64,000 nucleotides of DNA from Rhodocollybia butyracea. Taxonomy: Eukaryota > Basidiomycota > Agaricomycetes > Agaricales > Omphalotaceae. The notes under the pieces were generated by a model. The model was not told the origin of the DNA. It ran no database searches and worked only from the letters and a program-made list of their open reading frames with translations. The position numbers and the translations under genes are program-made. Shown in pieces: positions 10,677 to 21,344 of the stretch. The DNA lies in the NCBI GenBank assembly GCA_015501585.1, contig JADNRY010000085.1:159453-223452 (forward strand), in the 5' to 3' direction. Within the stretch, counting starts at the first letter, position 1. Every line of letters begins with the position of its first letter.

Positions 10677-12503
10677 CGCGCCGGCAGTAGCTCTCTTGGG
10701 GGCTCAAAAAGGCGGACGCAATCTGCAGGGAATTGAAGCTTGTAATCATCCAACAAAAGGCGGGACAATAAGTCTGCTCTAATGTTAGACTTTCCAGCAA
10801 TATGTCTCACTCGAATATCTATTCCAGTGTTGAGAACAATACCAGCAATAGCCAAGAGAATAGCATTGTGGGATGATTCTCTAGCTGAGAGTGAGTTGAG
10901 AACCTCAACAGAGTCAAGGCTATCAGTATGAATGAGGATGAGGCGAGGTGGAGTGGCCTTATGTGCTACATGATGAAGAAGGCATAGAATGGCAAGAAGT
11001 TCTCTGAAAAAGATATCCACTTTGTCTTTGCCTTCCCCAGGATGGACTTTATAACAAAAGCCATTTCCAGCATAGACATAAGAAAGACCAACATTGCTAG
11101 CATCAGTCCAGCCTATAAATTCAGCCTCAGAGTCCTTCCAAGCCTGTGAATCCACAAAGCGGATCCCAATGGCAGTCTGAAGCAATTCAGAGAACCAAGT
11201 CAGATCTCTCATGACTTCACCATTAATAGGAATGGAGCGAAATTGAAGAGTTTTGCCACTCATTTTCCTGTACATCTCAGTCAGGGCTGGCCTGGCCCAT
11301 GGTAGGACATTGAGAGACCAATTGAGAGAACCAGACAGTCTCTGCCAATCTCTCAAAGCAGCTTTTCTCTGTGGTGAAGCTAGGAATTTGGTGATGTCTG
11401 CAATCAGAATCTGAATGGACTCTGCTGTGAGTGAAATAGATCCCTTCATAATATCAAGCCAGAAGCCAATGATTTTTAGAGTGACTCCAGCTTCCTGCTT
11501 TCTATCTTCATAGGGACAGCAAATCATATCCCAGAAGACCAAAAGTTGGACTTGTCTCTGAGGTCGAAGTTGATTGTGGAACATAACCAGATTTCTCTTA
11601 AAGTCCCACCCAAAGAAATCATCCATGTAAACATGCAGGCCAACAATTCCCAGCTTAACAGAACCAAACCAGCAGAGTAGAGCAGATAAACTGCACCAAC
11701 AGCGAGGCGAGGTTCGAGTTCCAAACACCAGATGGCGCACAATGTGATATCTTCCATCTACAGAAACCACTTGACAGAGTTGCCAAAGTGGATGGCCAGG
11801 GAGATTCAGAAAAGCCTTGGAAACATCACTTTTAAAGAGAATGAGCTCTTCATTGGGATGTTCTTTCAGCACATCATTAATGATTTGACCAAAGGTGTGC
11901 ATGTCATCATATTTGACCTTCCCCTCAGATCTGGGAATGTTGTCATTCAAACCAGAGCTAGTTTGGTCCATTACAACTCGTGGTTTTCCCTTCTGCCAAA
12001 CTACAAACATTGGTGAAACTCTCATTCCAGGTAGAAGAACAAAGTCTTCTGGTAAAGCTTTTGACCACCTCCCAGCTGCAACTTCCTCATCTCTGTGGGC
12101 TCTCAAAGCAGCCACATCTTCAGGTTCAGAGACATAGTTCTCAATTCTCTGTTTGGATTCATCTTCCCATTCAGCATCATAAAATGGCCAAAAGCCCTCT
12201 CTCAGAGATTGCATAACTGATCTAACAAATGGCTGATTAGGATGAGAGGATAGTAGAAGCTCTAAGCGGTCCACATTAAATGGAGTCTCCACTTTAATAT
12301 ATGATGCCATGGCTTTAAGAGTGGATTGAATCTGAGGATTGTTTAAGAGATGTTTGGGAGGTGTAGGCAGAGGAAGTGCAGTGTAAGAAGAAGAAATGCT
12401 TGGTGGAATGATATCTGAAGATAATGATGAAGAAGACCATAAATAGCCCCTTCTAAACCTTGGACCAGAGTCTAAGTAGCTATCTGATGGCCTTTTGAGT
12501 GAT
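10658..12503 (-). CDS. Ngaro reverse transcriptase / RNase H polyprotein
   Basis: Copies element RNA into cDNA. Visible along the ORF: 'LREGFWPFYDAEW' and 'WSKALPEDFVLLPGMRVSPM' before RT, 'KPRVVMDQTSSGLNDNIP' (finger), 'FKSDVSKAFLNLPGHPLWQL', and the catalytic 'LHVYMDDFFGWDF' (YMDD near 11620-11632). The RNase H part reads 'GWTDASNVGLSYVYAG', 'FFRELLAIL', 'LIHTDSLDSVEVL' and 'HIAGKSNIRADLLSRL'. No stop or frameshift interrupts it. The same frame stays open upstream to 14098 across the whole gag gene; that upstream part reads as a leucine-rich shadow of gag. Translation probably needs reinitiation or a frame change near the gag stop; I set the boundary at 12503 for that reason. Confidence 0.9.
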
Positions 12504-14141
12504 TTAGGCCCTTGAAGTGCGCTTTTTACTCTGGTTTCGACGTCTTGTAGTGAGTTTACTGTAGCAGGAGGAGTGGTCAATGGCTCTGTGAGCCTCACCA
12601 CATTCACTGCAAAAACCATGCTTCCTGTTATTGAGACAAGGCTCTGCACACCTGTCATCATTCCAGAGGATACATGGTGTATCAGATCTCTTAGAACTTG
12701 GCCTAGATGAAGAAGAAGATGATCCAGGAACAGGTCTTTTCTTAGAAGAACTAGAGAACATTTCTTTGAGAGTGAGAAGCCTAAGGTTCTCAGAGGCCCC
12801 CAGGTCAAAAGGAGTATTAGAGGCCTTTTGTCTAGCCTCTCTATCCACTCTGATACCCATGGAAGGATCATTAGGAGTGACTCTGAAAAGTTCCTGAATC
12901 TGAGTCTTGTAGATATTGAGCTCAGTCTGCCTATGAGGATAGATCTTGAGCAGAGGCACCAGCCAAGATTCAAAGACTCTAATCCACTGTGACTCAGTAG
13001 TAACTGGCAGACTTCTGATAGCATGGTCCTTGTGAACCAGCTTGAATTCCTTCCCAAAATCTCTACTATCTTCATAGAGATAGCTGAACCCATTAATGGC
13101 AGCATGGATCTTTTCAAAGTCAACATACTTGTCCTTAATGATGAGGCGAAGTATGGACTGAGGCAGAGGATCAGTAAAGATCTGAGCTGAGAGGAGAGCC
13201 AGTGTAGCATCCACATTATTGTCCTGAGTGAACTGAAGTCGCAAGTCCCAGGTCTTTTGAACATGAGGAGGCATGGGAGCTGAGGTGGTAAGTGCAGCAA
13301 TGTGTGGAGCGGCCTCAAGAAGTGAAGCAGGAAGTCCACCAGTGGCCATACCAATGCTATTGAGGGAGGGCTGGAAGAGAGGTAGGTCTCCAGGCTGTTG
13401 TTCAATCTCATTCTCATCAGAGTCTCCATTGAGAGCTGTAAGCAGTGCTTGATTCTCTGCAAGTTCTCTCTCCATGAGAGCCCATGCAGCAGCTTGGGCA
13501 GCTGCCTGGGCTGTAACAGCTTCATTAGGAGGAATATACTCTCTCTGTTTCTCCTTTGCAGCAGCTTTCCTCCTTTTAGAGGAAGCAATCTCATCTCTCT
13601 GGGCCTGGAGCATCTGCTTAACATAGTCTGCAACAACATCAGAGTTTCCATTACTGTGTACTCTGAGCTCTCTGACAGCTTCCTTGATCTCAATCTCACC
13701 ATTCCTGAACTGCTCCACAAGTGAGTCCATGGTAGCAGCAGCAACCCTGATAGCCTCAGCTTCTCTGGCACTCTCAGAGGGTCCTGGAGAGTCCTGAAGA
13801 CGAGACAAGAGAGATGGGGAGGTTGGTGAGTGATGTTCAGTATTGGGATTGGATGAAGAGATGACAGGAGGGTCTGTGAAGCGAGCTTGCAGTGATCTGG
13901 AGCCCAAGGGAGCAGCTGAAGTGCTGTTCTGAGTCCCAAGTGTGCTGGAAGAGTCACCAGATGTAACCTGAGAGGGCTGTAATTGTGCTGGATGACTCTG
14001 GGTAGCAATAGGGTTGGAACGATGTGACCTGGAGCTAGTAGGGAGGAGCCTAGAAGATGTAGGCCTCTGAAATGAGGAGGAATCATAAGCATGATCACCC
14101 TGGGGCTCTTGATAGACAGAACCAGCTCGAGTTTTGGACAT
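12504..14141 (-). CDS. Ngaro Gag-like protein with C-terminal Cys/His cluster
   Basis: 545-codon ORF. I chose the ATG at 14141 ('MSKTRAGSVYQEPQGD') because the upstream ATG at 14207 lies within the A1 repeat and adds a hydrophobic lead. The N-terminal 130 residues are Ser/Pro-rich. A charged coiled-coil-like part follows ('SLVEQFRNGEIEIKEAVREL', 'KQMLQAQRDEIASSKRRKAA'), then a globular middle ('HVQKTWDLRLQFTQDNNVDA'). The end holds 'CAEPCLNNRKHGFCSECGEA' with following His and Cys residues, a zinc-binding knuckle-like cluster suited to RNA packaging. It is intact. Homology to Gag is inferred from position and layout rather than from a strong motif. Confidence 0.8.
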   Translation of the reverse strand: MSKTRAGSVYQEPQGDHAYDSSSFQRPTSSRLLPTSSRSHRSNPIATQSHPAQLQPSQVTSGDSSSTLGTQNSTSAAPLGSRSLQARFTDPPVISSSNPNTEHHSPTSPSLLSRLQDSPGPSESAREAEAIRVAAATMDSLVEQFRNGEIEIKEAVRELRVHSNGNSDVVADYVKQMLQAQRDEIASSKRRKAAAKEKQREYIPPNEAVTAQAAAQAAAWALMERELAENQALLTALNGDSDENEIEQQPGDLPLFQPSLNSIGMATGGLPASLLEAAPHIAALTTSAPMPPHVQKTWDLRLQFTQDNNVDATLALLSAQIFTDPLPQSILRLIIKDKYVDFEKIHAAINGFSYLYEDSRDFGKEFKLVHKDHAIRSLPVTTESQWIRVFESWLVPLLKIYPHRQTELNIYKTQIQELFRVTPNDPSMGIRVDREARQKASNTPFDLGASENLRLLTLKEMFSSSSKKRPVPGSSSSSSRPSSKRSDTPCILWNDDRCAEPCLNNRKHGFCSECGEAHRAIDHSSCYSKLTTRRRNQSKKRTSRA

Positions 14142-14184
14142 CAAATAGTTGAGATAAAGATGTGTGAAGTATGAGCAAGGAGAA

Positions 14185-14899
14185 TGATAGAAAAGTGGCT
14201 TGATCAAGCTAGATCTAAGCCAGATACCAGTTAGTATACTTCTACAGACATCAGCCCTGATCTGTACACACTGAGAGCCTTGATATCCAAAGATCTAACA
14301 GCTAGATTGATTTAAGAGGCAGTATAGGTGTATAGATCTGTATGGATGTGTTATAGGCTCTGTTCAGTGTAAGATCAGCGAAAGACTCGAAATGCATACC
14401 TAATCCTTGTATCTAAAGCACTGTATGCAGAGCTAGTACTTGTATAGATTTAAGGATTGTCTATAAAGGTGATGTTTGAGCTATCAGAGCTGTGGAAAGG
14501 GGACAGATGTCCTTACCAGCCACCAGAGACAAGCAAGATGATGGAGGAAGGGAAGGGAAGGAAGGAGCAATGATTCGACTCAGAGGCTTTTCTGGCGACC
14601 ACAGGCCTCTGCACAGGTCCCTGGCACCTGTGGGAACCAGCCACTGAATATACACACTGCTCCAACATCTGTCAAAACTTGAACTTGTGATATCTTTGGA
14701 ACGAGTTGGAAGAATTCTTAGGTTGTTAGGCCGTTGGATTCGTATTAAAAATGCGCTCATAATGATACCAGATATGACCTATAACTGTTGTTGAGCAAAA
14801 AGTGCAGCACTGCTGCAAGGTTGTACAACTTTAAGCTCATCAAACAGGTCATATCTTGGGAGGTTCTTCTCAGAGTATTTTGGGAGTGGTACTGTTGGA
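14185..14899 (-). repeat. Ngaro repeat A1 (715 bp), 5' end of the element
   Basis: Outer repeat upstream of gag on the minus strand, 43 bp from the gag ATG. It matches 8456-9170. It should contain the promoter and 5' leader. The right junction (tactgttgga then agaagaagctc) marks the element edge because the A2 copy diverges at the same base. Confidence 0.9.
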
Positions 14900-15186
14900 A
14901 GAAGAAGCTCCGCAACGCGGTGGCCTTGTTAAACAAGAACAACACTGAATACCTCTTTTCTCACAAACCCAATGACCAAAAGCGTAAACGAGATAGCGTT
15001 GACGAAGGAAGAGCTGACGGTGTAAAAAAAGCCAAGTACACAAGTCAATACACGCCGGAGAAAGTTGAAGACCTTATGGCGATGTGCAAAGAAATTGAAG
15101 CAGCAGTAATGGATCCATTGATGTTGAATAACGAGCTCGCGGCGGCAATGAATGAGCTCAAGGAAACGTTGAATACATTCACGTAG
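14900..15186 (+). pseudogene. 3' end of an unidentified ORF
   Basis: An open frame entering from the Ngaro edge reads 'KKLRNAVALLNKNNTEYLFS', 'KRKRDSVDEGRADGVKKAKY', 'KVEDLMAMCKEIEAAVMDPL', then '...NELKETLNTFT' and stop. It has a basic NLS-like centre and a helical end. It does not match the missing hAT half. It may be the tail of a gene cut by the insertion. No family recognised. Confidence 0.4.
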
Positions 15187-15408
15187 CGTACAGAGTCAAT
15201 CTCATTTTGTATTCAGCTAGCATCTCTGAACTCGGGGGTCTCGAAATATCCTAAGATCGTGTTTTTAGTGAACAAGAGCCACAATAGAGTGGCAGTGGCC
15301 GAGTAACACAATAAGAAAGTGCCTGTGACAACATGAGCTTTGGCCCTCCCTAAAACGATATAAGTTACTCACTCGTGAATTCCCGCAACAATAACCCTTC
15401 CCTGAATT
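15187..15408 (+). promoter_or_regulatory. intergenic, presumed promoter of the next gene
   Basis: A 222-bp gap without ORF support. I see no strong TATA box. It includes the 5' leader of the ORF starting at 15409. Confidence 0.3.
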
Positions 15409-16152
15409 ATGGCTTCTGCTCGAACATGCAAACAACCTTCGAAACCACACTCCATTGAACCATCGAGTAGCAAGAGCTTGAAGCGCAAAAGATCGCAAAA
15501 GGACAGGACCGAGTCTCCTCCTCCTAAATGTATGAAGCAAGAGGAGGATGACATCTCCACGATCCGGTCTGAGGAGGGAGCTTCCGAGCACAGAACAGAT
15601 CCGCCAGCCATCGCTAAACCGACTCCAAAAACTCCATCGCCTTCCATTGAGGCCCCTCCCGGAGCACCCCCCTGTCGCTGCACAGAACAAGATCGCCGTC
15701 AAGTCCTCATAGAGGCTTGCAAGAGCCTCACAAGCCTCGCGGGTTGCGACGATTTGGAATACGATCTGATCTTCTTGATGCAGAGGCTCTACAGACCTCT
15801 AGAGCGTAGAGTGAAGCTTTGGGAGGCAAAAGACAAACAGTCGTCCAAAACTCTACTAGCCTCTACCCAGGCCAGAGCTTCTTCCAAAGAATTTCTGAGT
15901 CCCGGTCCCTGTCGCTGTACCACACAAGTTGTTATAGAGGCTTGCAGACAACTTACTGTTCTCGCGGAGTGCAACGACTTGGAATGGGATCTCTTGTTCG
16001 CAATGCAAGGACTCTATAGACCCCTCCAGCATAGGGTGAGGATCTGGGATGCAGAATACATCGAAGATTCCAAGTTCTTGGAGGCACTTGCGAAAGCTGA
16101 AGGAATCGACGATACTGGAGTTGAAGGAGTTTTTGTCGCAAAGAAGTCATAA
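15409..16152 (+). CDS. hypothetical nuclear-like protein with a duplicated ~52-residue module
   Basis: A single-exon ORF of 247 codons. Residues 1-85 are low complexity, basic then acidic, with NLS-like 'SLKRKRSQKDR' and 'PPKCMKQEEDD'. Two tandem modules follow. Module 1 (about residues 87-140) starts 'PCRCTEQDRRQVLIEACKSL' and goes on 'CDDLEYDLIFLMQRLYRPLE'. Module 2 (about 166-215) starts 'PCRCTTQVVIEACRQLTVLA' and goes on 'CNDLEWDLLFAMQGLYRPLQ', ending 'RVRIWDAEY'. Each has CRC, a helix, C-(D/N)-DLE and LYRPL. No known family recognised. The two modules have diverged in sequence while keeping the frame, which suggests selection. It lies just upstream of a KDZ transposase and could be an element-borne accessory gene or a host gene. 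Confidence 0.6.
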   Translation: MASARTCKQPSKPHSIEPSSSKSLKRKRSQKDRTESPPPKCMKQEEDDISTIRSEEGASEHRTDPPAIAKPTPKTPSPSIEAPPGAPPCRCTEQDRRQVLIEACKSLTSLAGCDDLEYDLIFLMQRLYRPLERRVKLWEAKDKQSSKTLLASTQARASSKEFLSPGPCRCTTQVVIEACRQLTVLAECNDLEWDLLFAMQGLYRPLQHRVRIWDAEYIEDSKFLEALAKAEGIDDTGVEGVFVAKKS

Positions 16153-16383
16153 GAACCCTTCAGAGATTCTGGGACTCAGGCCAAGCTGCAGAGATAAATC
16201 CCCCTTAGTGTATGTCAGAAAATATGACGCTTTAGACTTACATTACATTTCTCGCCTGGGCAATCTGACCGCCCGAAATTCTTGTTTTGACCGTAATCAG
16301 ATGACCGCCAAGTCCACAGAGTGGCCAAGTGACAATAAGAGCTTGAAATGATCATAAATTCAGCTTGGTCCTGATGGTATAAG

Positions 16384-16392
16384 ATATAAAAG
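16384..16392 (+). promoter_or_regulatory. TATA box of the KDZ gene
   Basis: ATATAAAAG lies about 55 bp before the ATG at 16446, followed by a C-rich leader (tccccaaaacacccactgct). The CxC1-type KDZ block at 28 kb carries a similar TATAAAAGG. Confidence 0.55.
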
Positions 16393-16445
16393 GCCCACTG
16401 ATCGCGCTCCCATCCAATATCATTTTCCCCAAAACACCCACTGCT

Positions 16446-19315
16446 ATGGCGGTCCAATCCAAGATCGATAAATATATACAGCATCCAACTTGCGATGTGC
16501 GACTGCCATCGTTCTTCCCAGGCAACAGCCCCTACGCAAGGGCTCTCTTCAGCATTCTTTACCAGTCCGATAGGAAGTTTGTCATCGATGCCCTCGGCAA
16601 TAGAGCAGCTAGGCACAACCACACCATGACCGTTGTTATGGGTTTGGCCGACAGTGAGAGTTTCGGAAGCCTCAACGTACGTGTAAGTAGTTGGATCTGA
16701 TAAAAGTTCTGCGCTAATAAACCCATTCCACTAGCTTTGTTCCGACTTTCGAGAGGCACACGGGAAAAACTCCCCGAACATTATCATCAATTTACCCGAG
16801 GGCCTCCGGCGCAGCGCCTTCGTTAAGTTTGTCGACTGGCTCATTACCGTGGAAGACACCACAAGGATGCTGGCCATGCTAAAGAAGCTCCTGGACATTA
16901 TCAACGATGAAGATGAGTACAACTTTGTCAAAACGAAGATTGACAGCTTCCTGGAGGGCAAGACATCAAGTCGTTCCGCACAGCAGAAGTCAAACAAGGA
17001 TGGAAAGAGGAAACTTCCTGCTCCTCCGACGGCAAAATTTCTAGTGCCTTTTCCAGTCAAGCCCAGTCCAGAATTTGAAGACAGATCCATTCCATTGTTG
17101 TCGCCTAAACGGAAAAGGAAGCAGAGTACAGAGACGACGGAAGAACCACTGCCGAAACGAAGCAAGCTGGAATTCACGGGAAAACGAAAAGGGAAGGCAC
17201 GTATCCTGATATGGTCGAGCAGCTCATGAAAGCTCGTCTCTTTCCTGCTTCGGCCAAGGATCCTCGAACGCTCATAACGTTCCAGGCTTTGGATGACTAT
17301 ACAGAACATCATCTAGCATCGAAGAAGTCCTCCTACGATTACATTGGCGCTCTTCGTCGCCTTTCTGACGGGTTTTCCACCGAGGCCATTCCAGTAGGTC
17401 CATTGCTTTCTCTTTTTGCATTGTCCATTCAGACGCCTCTCAAACAGGATCCTCGTGAACAGTTTCTATTCGCATGCCGTATATGGCGAAAGCTTCGAAT
17501 GGATAAACACAGTGGACAAGTGTTCGACCTGGGCGCTGAGTTTCCTCACAGAACACCAGGATCCATAATCAAGTATTGCGTGGCTTGTCCCGAAGATGGG
17601 TTCAACATGGAACCAGGATGGGAAAGGACACCAGACAAGTTGAGGTACGGTTATGTATTTTGTTTCTACTCTTCTATGAGGCTGACTTCGTAATCTAGAC
17701 ATCTGAATCAAGAGCAGTGGACCCTCGACGGGAATTTCCACCTCGGACAATACACCAAGAACACAGATCCCAACGATATTTGCTTAGTTACGGACAATGG
17801 AATTGGTTACTTTCCTGACCAGGTAAAAGTTGACGAATATCTGAAGAATACTTCTGAAGACCAAGAGGTAGGCAAACTAAATATTATGCTGTACACGGGT
17901 CAATCTGATATGATATCCCAGAAATCCACCTGTAATTACCTCAAGGTCGTCAACAACCAGAACAAGAAAAAGTTCAAAAATATGCGATACTCTGGTGTGG
18001 TGAACCTTGCTTGTTTGCACTGCTTCATACGTTCATCCATGAATCTACAGAAGGGCAAAGGGTAAGTCTCTGGTTATGAACATTGAAAGTGATCTGATAA
18101 AACTCAAGTTTCCGATTCACTGACTTTGCAGTCCAGCATGGGCTTTCACATACATGTTTCGATCGTGCTTCAGACTTCATTGGTGCTAGTGATTCCCTAC
18201 TCTCGTACGAGTGCAATTGCCAATATTGTGTGAATCTTTGCAAGAGATTCGCGAAGAATTTGACAGATGAATTCTGGTCACCGTATGGAAGTACTCACTG
18301 ATCACTACACCTACTGGAACTGGCTCAAAACTACCAAAATGCATCAAGCACTCACGAAAAGCTTCAAGGAGGCAGAGGACCTTTTTCAGGTTAAGCGGGA
18401 ACAGTTTGCGTCTTGCTGTGTTCTTTTTCATGATAGGATACCCGAGTGGGAGAAGGAGGCTGAGAAAGCTAAATGTTTGCCGAACGGCATCATCCAAGGG
18501 ATATATCAACATACCACACCAGGTAAATAATCGCTATTCGTACAGTTACAACTGACTAAGAAATACATACAGTTCCATCTAAAACAAACATTTACGAACA
18601 GCTCCTGGCTAGCAATACGCCCACGAAAGTGTTGAAAGCCTCCGAAGACGAAGGGGATAGGTTACTTTATGTGATTCAGCAAGGCTTAATGATTCAAAAT
18701 AAGCAGTGCGTTATCGCTTCAGAGATACTATGTTGATTTTAACTGTTGGATAGGGAGCGGATCCGTGGCAAGCTCACTGTGAACCAGACCGAGACCGTGA
18801 TGAAAGACATTAAAGCACAGCAAACGAAGTTGACCAAGGAACTCAAAGCCTTTCGAGAAACCCAGGCTTTGATCAGTCCGGATGTTGTAGATCTCATCGC
18901 CGAACTCCCGGACTGTGAAATTGAAGACGAAAAACTCTTTCTTCCTTCCGACATGACTGAGGCGGAACGTATACTCTACCTGCCTGACGCGCTTATACAG
19001 ATCGAGTGCAAGGTGCGGGACAGTGACCTTCATGACAGTATACATGAAGTGCGCAATGCCGCCAAAGCTTATTCTGCTACCCACTCCCAACGGAAGGAGG
19101 GGAGGGGGACCAAGGATGGCTTACGCTCAACACTATTACTAGACAAGATTCGGGTCGAGCGGGACTGCTGCATTCGGGACTATCTCCGAGCACGCCAGGC
19201 ACTTATCAACCTCAAATGTGTCCAATGCGATGAGTTACCAGTGATGACTGAGGCAGATACATATCAATTCACCACTGTACAGCCACGTCAACTTAAGGGT
19301 CGTGAAGTTTGTGTG
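16446..19315 (+). pseudogene. KDZ transposase (CxC2/Zisupton-like group), internal deletion derivative
   Basis: Spliced DNA transposase of the Kyakuja-Dileera-Zisupton group. Exon 1 16446-16682; intron 16683-16734. 'FPASAKDPRTLITFQALDDY' and 'QFLFACRIWRKLRMDKHSGQ' form the N-terminal CxC-associated part with 'IIKYCVACPEDG'. 'QWTLDGNFHLGQYTKNTDPN' holds the first catalytic Asp. 'FAVQHGLSHTCFD' and 'LLSYECNCQYCVNLCKRFAK' hold the second, where the usual SYDxxCQ reads SYECNCQ (Asp to Glu). Near 18265-18275 the reading jumps straight to 'NSGHRMEVLTDHYTYWNW', so about 150-200 residues including the catalytic Glu region are deleted. The tail 'KLFLPSDMTEAERILYLPDA' fits the family's C-terminal helical part. 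A one-base loss near 17197 shifts the frame. The 3' end is cut by a Copia fragment. Confidence 0.85.
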
Positions 19316-20930
19316 AGGTCATCTTGTGTTTGTTGCCCACTCGAGCTGGGCTCTGCTGCTCTCCTTCTCTCTATTCTCTGACTTGTAGCTAGCTTTTGCA
19401 ATTGCAGACGGTGTTCTATTGTGGGAGGAGCGGAAAACTTGCAGTGGCTGTGATTTGGGTACCTTTAAGTCATTGGAGATCATGGGCTCAGGGATATTAG
19501 AGTTTCTTCCGGCATCAGTTGTGTTGTCGAGATGTTGACTTTCCGCTTCAATGTCTCCGTCACTCTCATCTCCCCTCTCCCCCACAACTGAGGGCAAAGA
19601 AACTTGTACTCTCTCGTCGAAGGAAACATCCCTGCTAGCGACAATTCGGCCTGTCGGCAAATAAAGCAAGTACACACCTCGCTCTCCATACCCAACCATT
19701 TGGCCAGAGAATCCTCGTGGATTGAGCTTACCGGGACTGCCATTGACAATAGTGCCCCAGGCGATAGCACCCAAGGCCGCAGGTGAGCAACATCCATTTT
19801 CTTCCTATACCAGAGTTCAGCTGGAATCTTGTAGCCAGTCCTCGCAGCCGGGAGTAGATTTTTGGTATAGACAACGTAGGCACAGGCGTAAGTCCAGAGG
19901 AAAGGGGGAAGTCCGGTTTTGTAAAGAATAGTATGTACATGGTCGAAAGTGATGCCATGCTTTCTTTCTACAATGCCGTTTGCTGCTGACAAATATGCCA
20001 GGGTTACTTCAAGCTTTATTCCATTCTCCTCAGCCCACTTCATCCACACTTCACTTCCAAACTCTTTCCCTCCATCGACACAAACATACAGCATCTTCTG
20101 CCCAGTCTCGTTCTCTGCCAATGCCTTATATTTCTCCAAGGCAGCCAAGTGTTTCTCGAACATGACAGTCATACCCTTATCACACAGTTTGGAGATTGAT
20201 ATGAGGTCTGAGGTTATGGAAGGTGAATGAAGTGCTTCCTCGAAAGTTATAGTGATAACCTTTCCTTCGTGTGTGAAGAATTTTCTGGCCTTCCCATATC
20301 CGATAATCTTCAGAGTAGTTGACTCCTCAGAAGATCTGCTCAAGCATGAGCATGGTGTATAGGTAAGGAAGTCCGATCTTTTCCTGAAGAAATGGTCTGA
20401 AGCTCCTGAGTCAGTGAATGTCTCATTCTCCGGTTCCGATATCGACATGGACGCGCTGTAACCGGTGTAATGCTGGGTTAATTTGCCTACTGAAATGGAA
20501 GAGTTAGTGGAGACTGCGGTATTTGCAGCTTGGGTCAAAGATGGCACATCCTTCTTTACCTCCACCCTGCCTAAAGCAATCTTCTGCCAGATGCCCCTCC
20601 CTCAGGCAATTAGGATTTGTACACTTCTTTCCATTCCCATTTCCCCTCATTCCCAATCCACCCACAGCGACAGCAGCAAGTTGGCGCTCGAGATGCTCTA
20701 TCCTGGTCTGGAGAGCAGCATTTGCCTGCGGGAGGCGATTTCCTGATACTGCAGCATTGGGACAGGTTTCTGTATGTGAAAACTGGTAGGTAATCTGCTG
20801 GATCACCGATGCAGAGGTAGGATAAGTCATGGGATTTGCCGTGATGTTCTGGATGATAGTATCCATTGACGGTGTCGGGAACGCAGCAAGAACAACACTC
20901 TTGAAGATTTTGTCAGAAACATCATTCCTG
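19316..20930 (-). pseudogene. Copia gag-pol fragment without LTRs
   Basis: Minus strand, starting near 20930. The end of Gag is 'FPTPSMDTIIQNITA' with knuckle 'CTNPNCLREGHLAEDC' (near 20610). The protease reads 'ETFTDSGASDHFF' with the catalytic DSGA. It then jumps at about 20150 to the integrase core 'LYVCVDGGKEFGSEVWMKWA' and 'SAANGIVERKHG', skipping the GAG-pre-integrase and first integrase Asp. Next is 'LLPAARTGYKIPAELWY' and, after a frameshift, the end of integrase 'QMVGYGERGVYLLYLPTGRI' plus a linker. RT and RNase H are absent. It truncates the KDZ gene on its left and borders the minisatellite on its right. Confidence 0.85.
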
Positions 20931-21344
20931 TCTGACCCGGATCCACAGGATCCAGGTACCCATTCCCATGTAGCCTATTTGTAGCCCTGATGTTGCCTAC
21001 TTGTAACCTATCTGTAGCTTTTGTGTTGCCTGCTTGTAATCTATCTGTAGTCTATCTGTAGCCTATCTGTAGCCTATCTGTAGCCCATCCATAGCCTATC
21101 TGTGCCCCTGGTGTTGCCTACTTGTAATCTATCTGTAGCCTATCTGTAGTATATTTTTAGCCTTGGTGCAACCTATTTGTTGCCTATTTGTCACCTTGGA
21201 GTAGCATATCTGTACCTTTGGTGTTGCCTACTTGTAATTCATCTGTAGCCTATCTATAGCATATTTATAGCCTTGGTGTTGCCTGCTTGTAATCTATCTA
21301 TTTGTAGCCTTGGAGTTGCCTACTTGTAACCTATCTGTAGCCTT

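Larger units (their letters stand above)
8246..14899 (-). mobile_element. Ngaro-type tyrosine-recombinase (YR) retrotransposon, near complete
   Basis: A minus-strand element of 6.65 kb. In element order: A1 repeat (14899-14185), gag (14141-12504), RT/RNase H (to 10658), tyrosine recombinase (10676-9673), B1 (9599-9509), A2 (9170-8456), B2 (8336-8246). This A1-ORFs-B1A2B2 split direct repeat layout is the hallmark of Ngaro elements, which integrate via a tyrosine recombinase instead of a DDE integrase. Spacers of 338 bp and 119 bp separate B1/A2 and A2/B2. A1 and A2 differ at three of 715 positions with no indels, and B1 and B2 look identical over 91 bp, so insertion is recent. It disrupted a hAT gene on the left. 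I saw no methyltransferase domain, which argues against DIRS1-type. Confidence 0.9.

Noticed and set aside
12504..14098. N-terminal ~530 codons of the long RT ORF as a real protein domain
   Set aside because: Leu/Ser-rich shadow of gag in another frame with no RT-related motif; kept only as an observation.
6810..15186. Right flank of the Ngaro element as the rest of the interrupted hAT gene
   Set aside because: The ORF at 14900-15186 has no resemblance to hAT catalytic or dimerisation regions.
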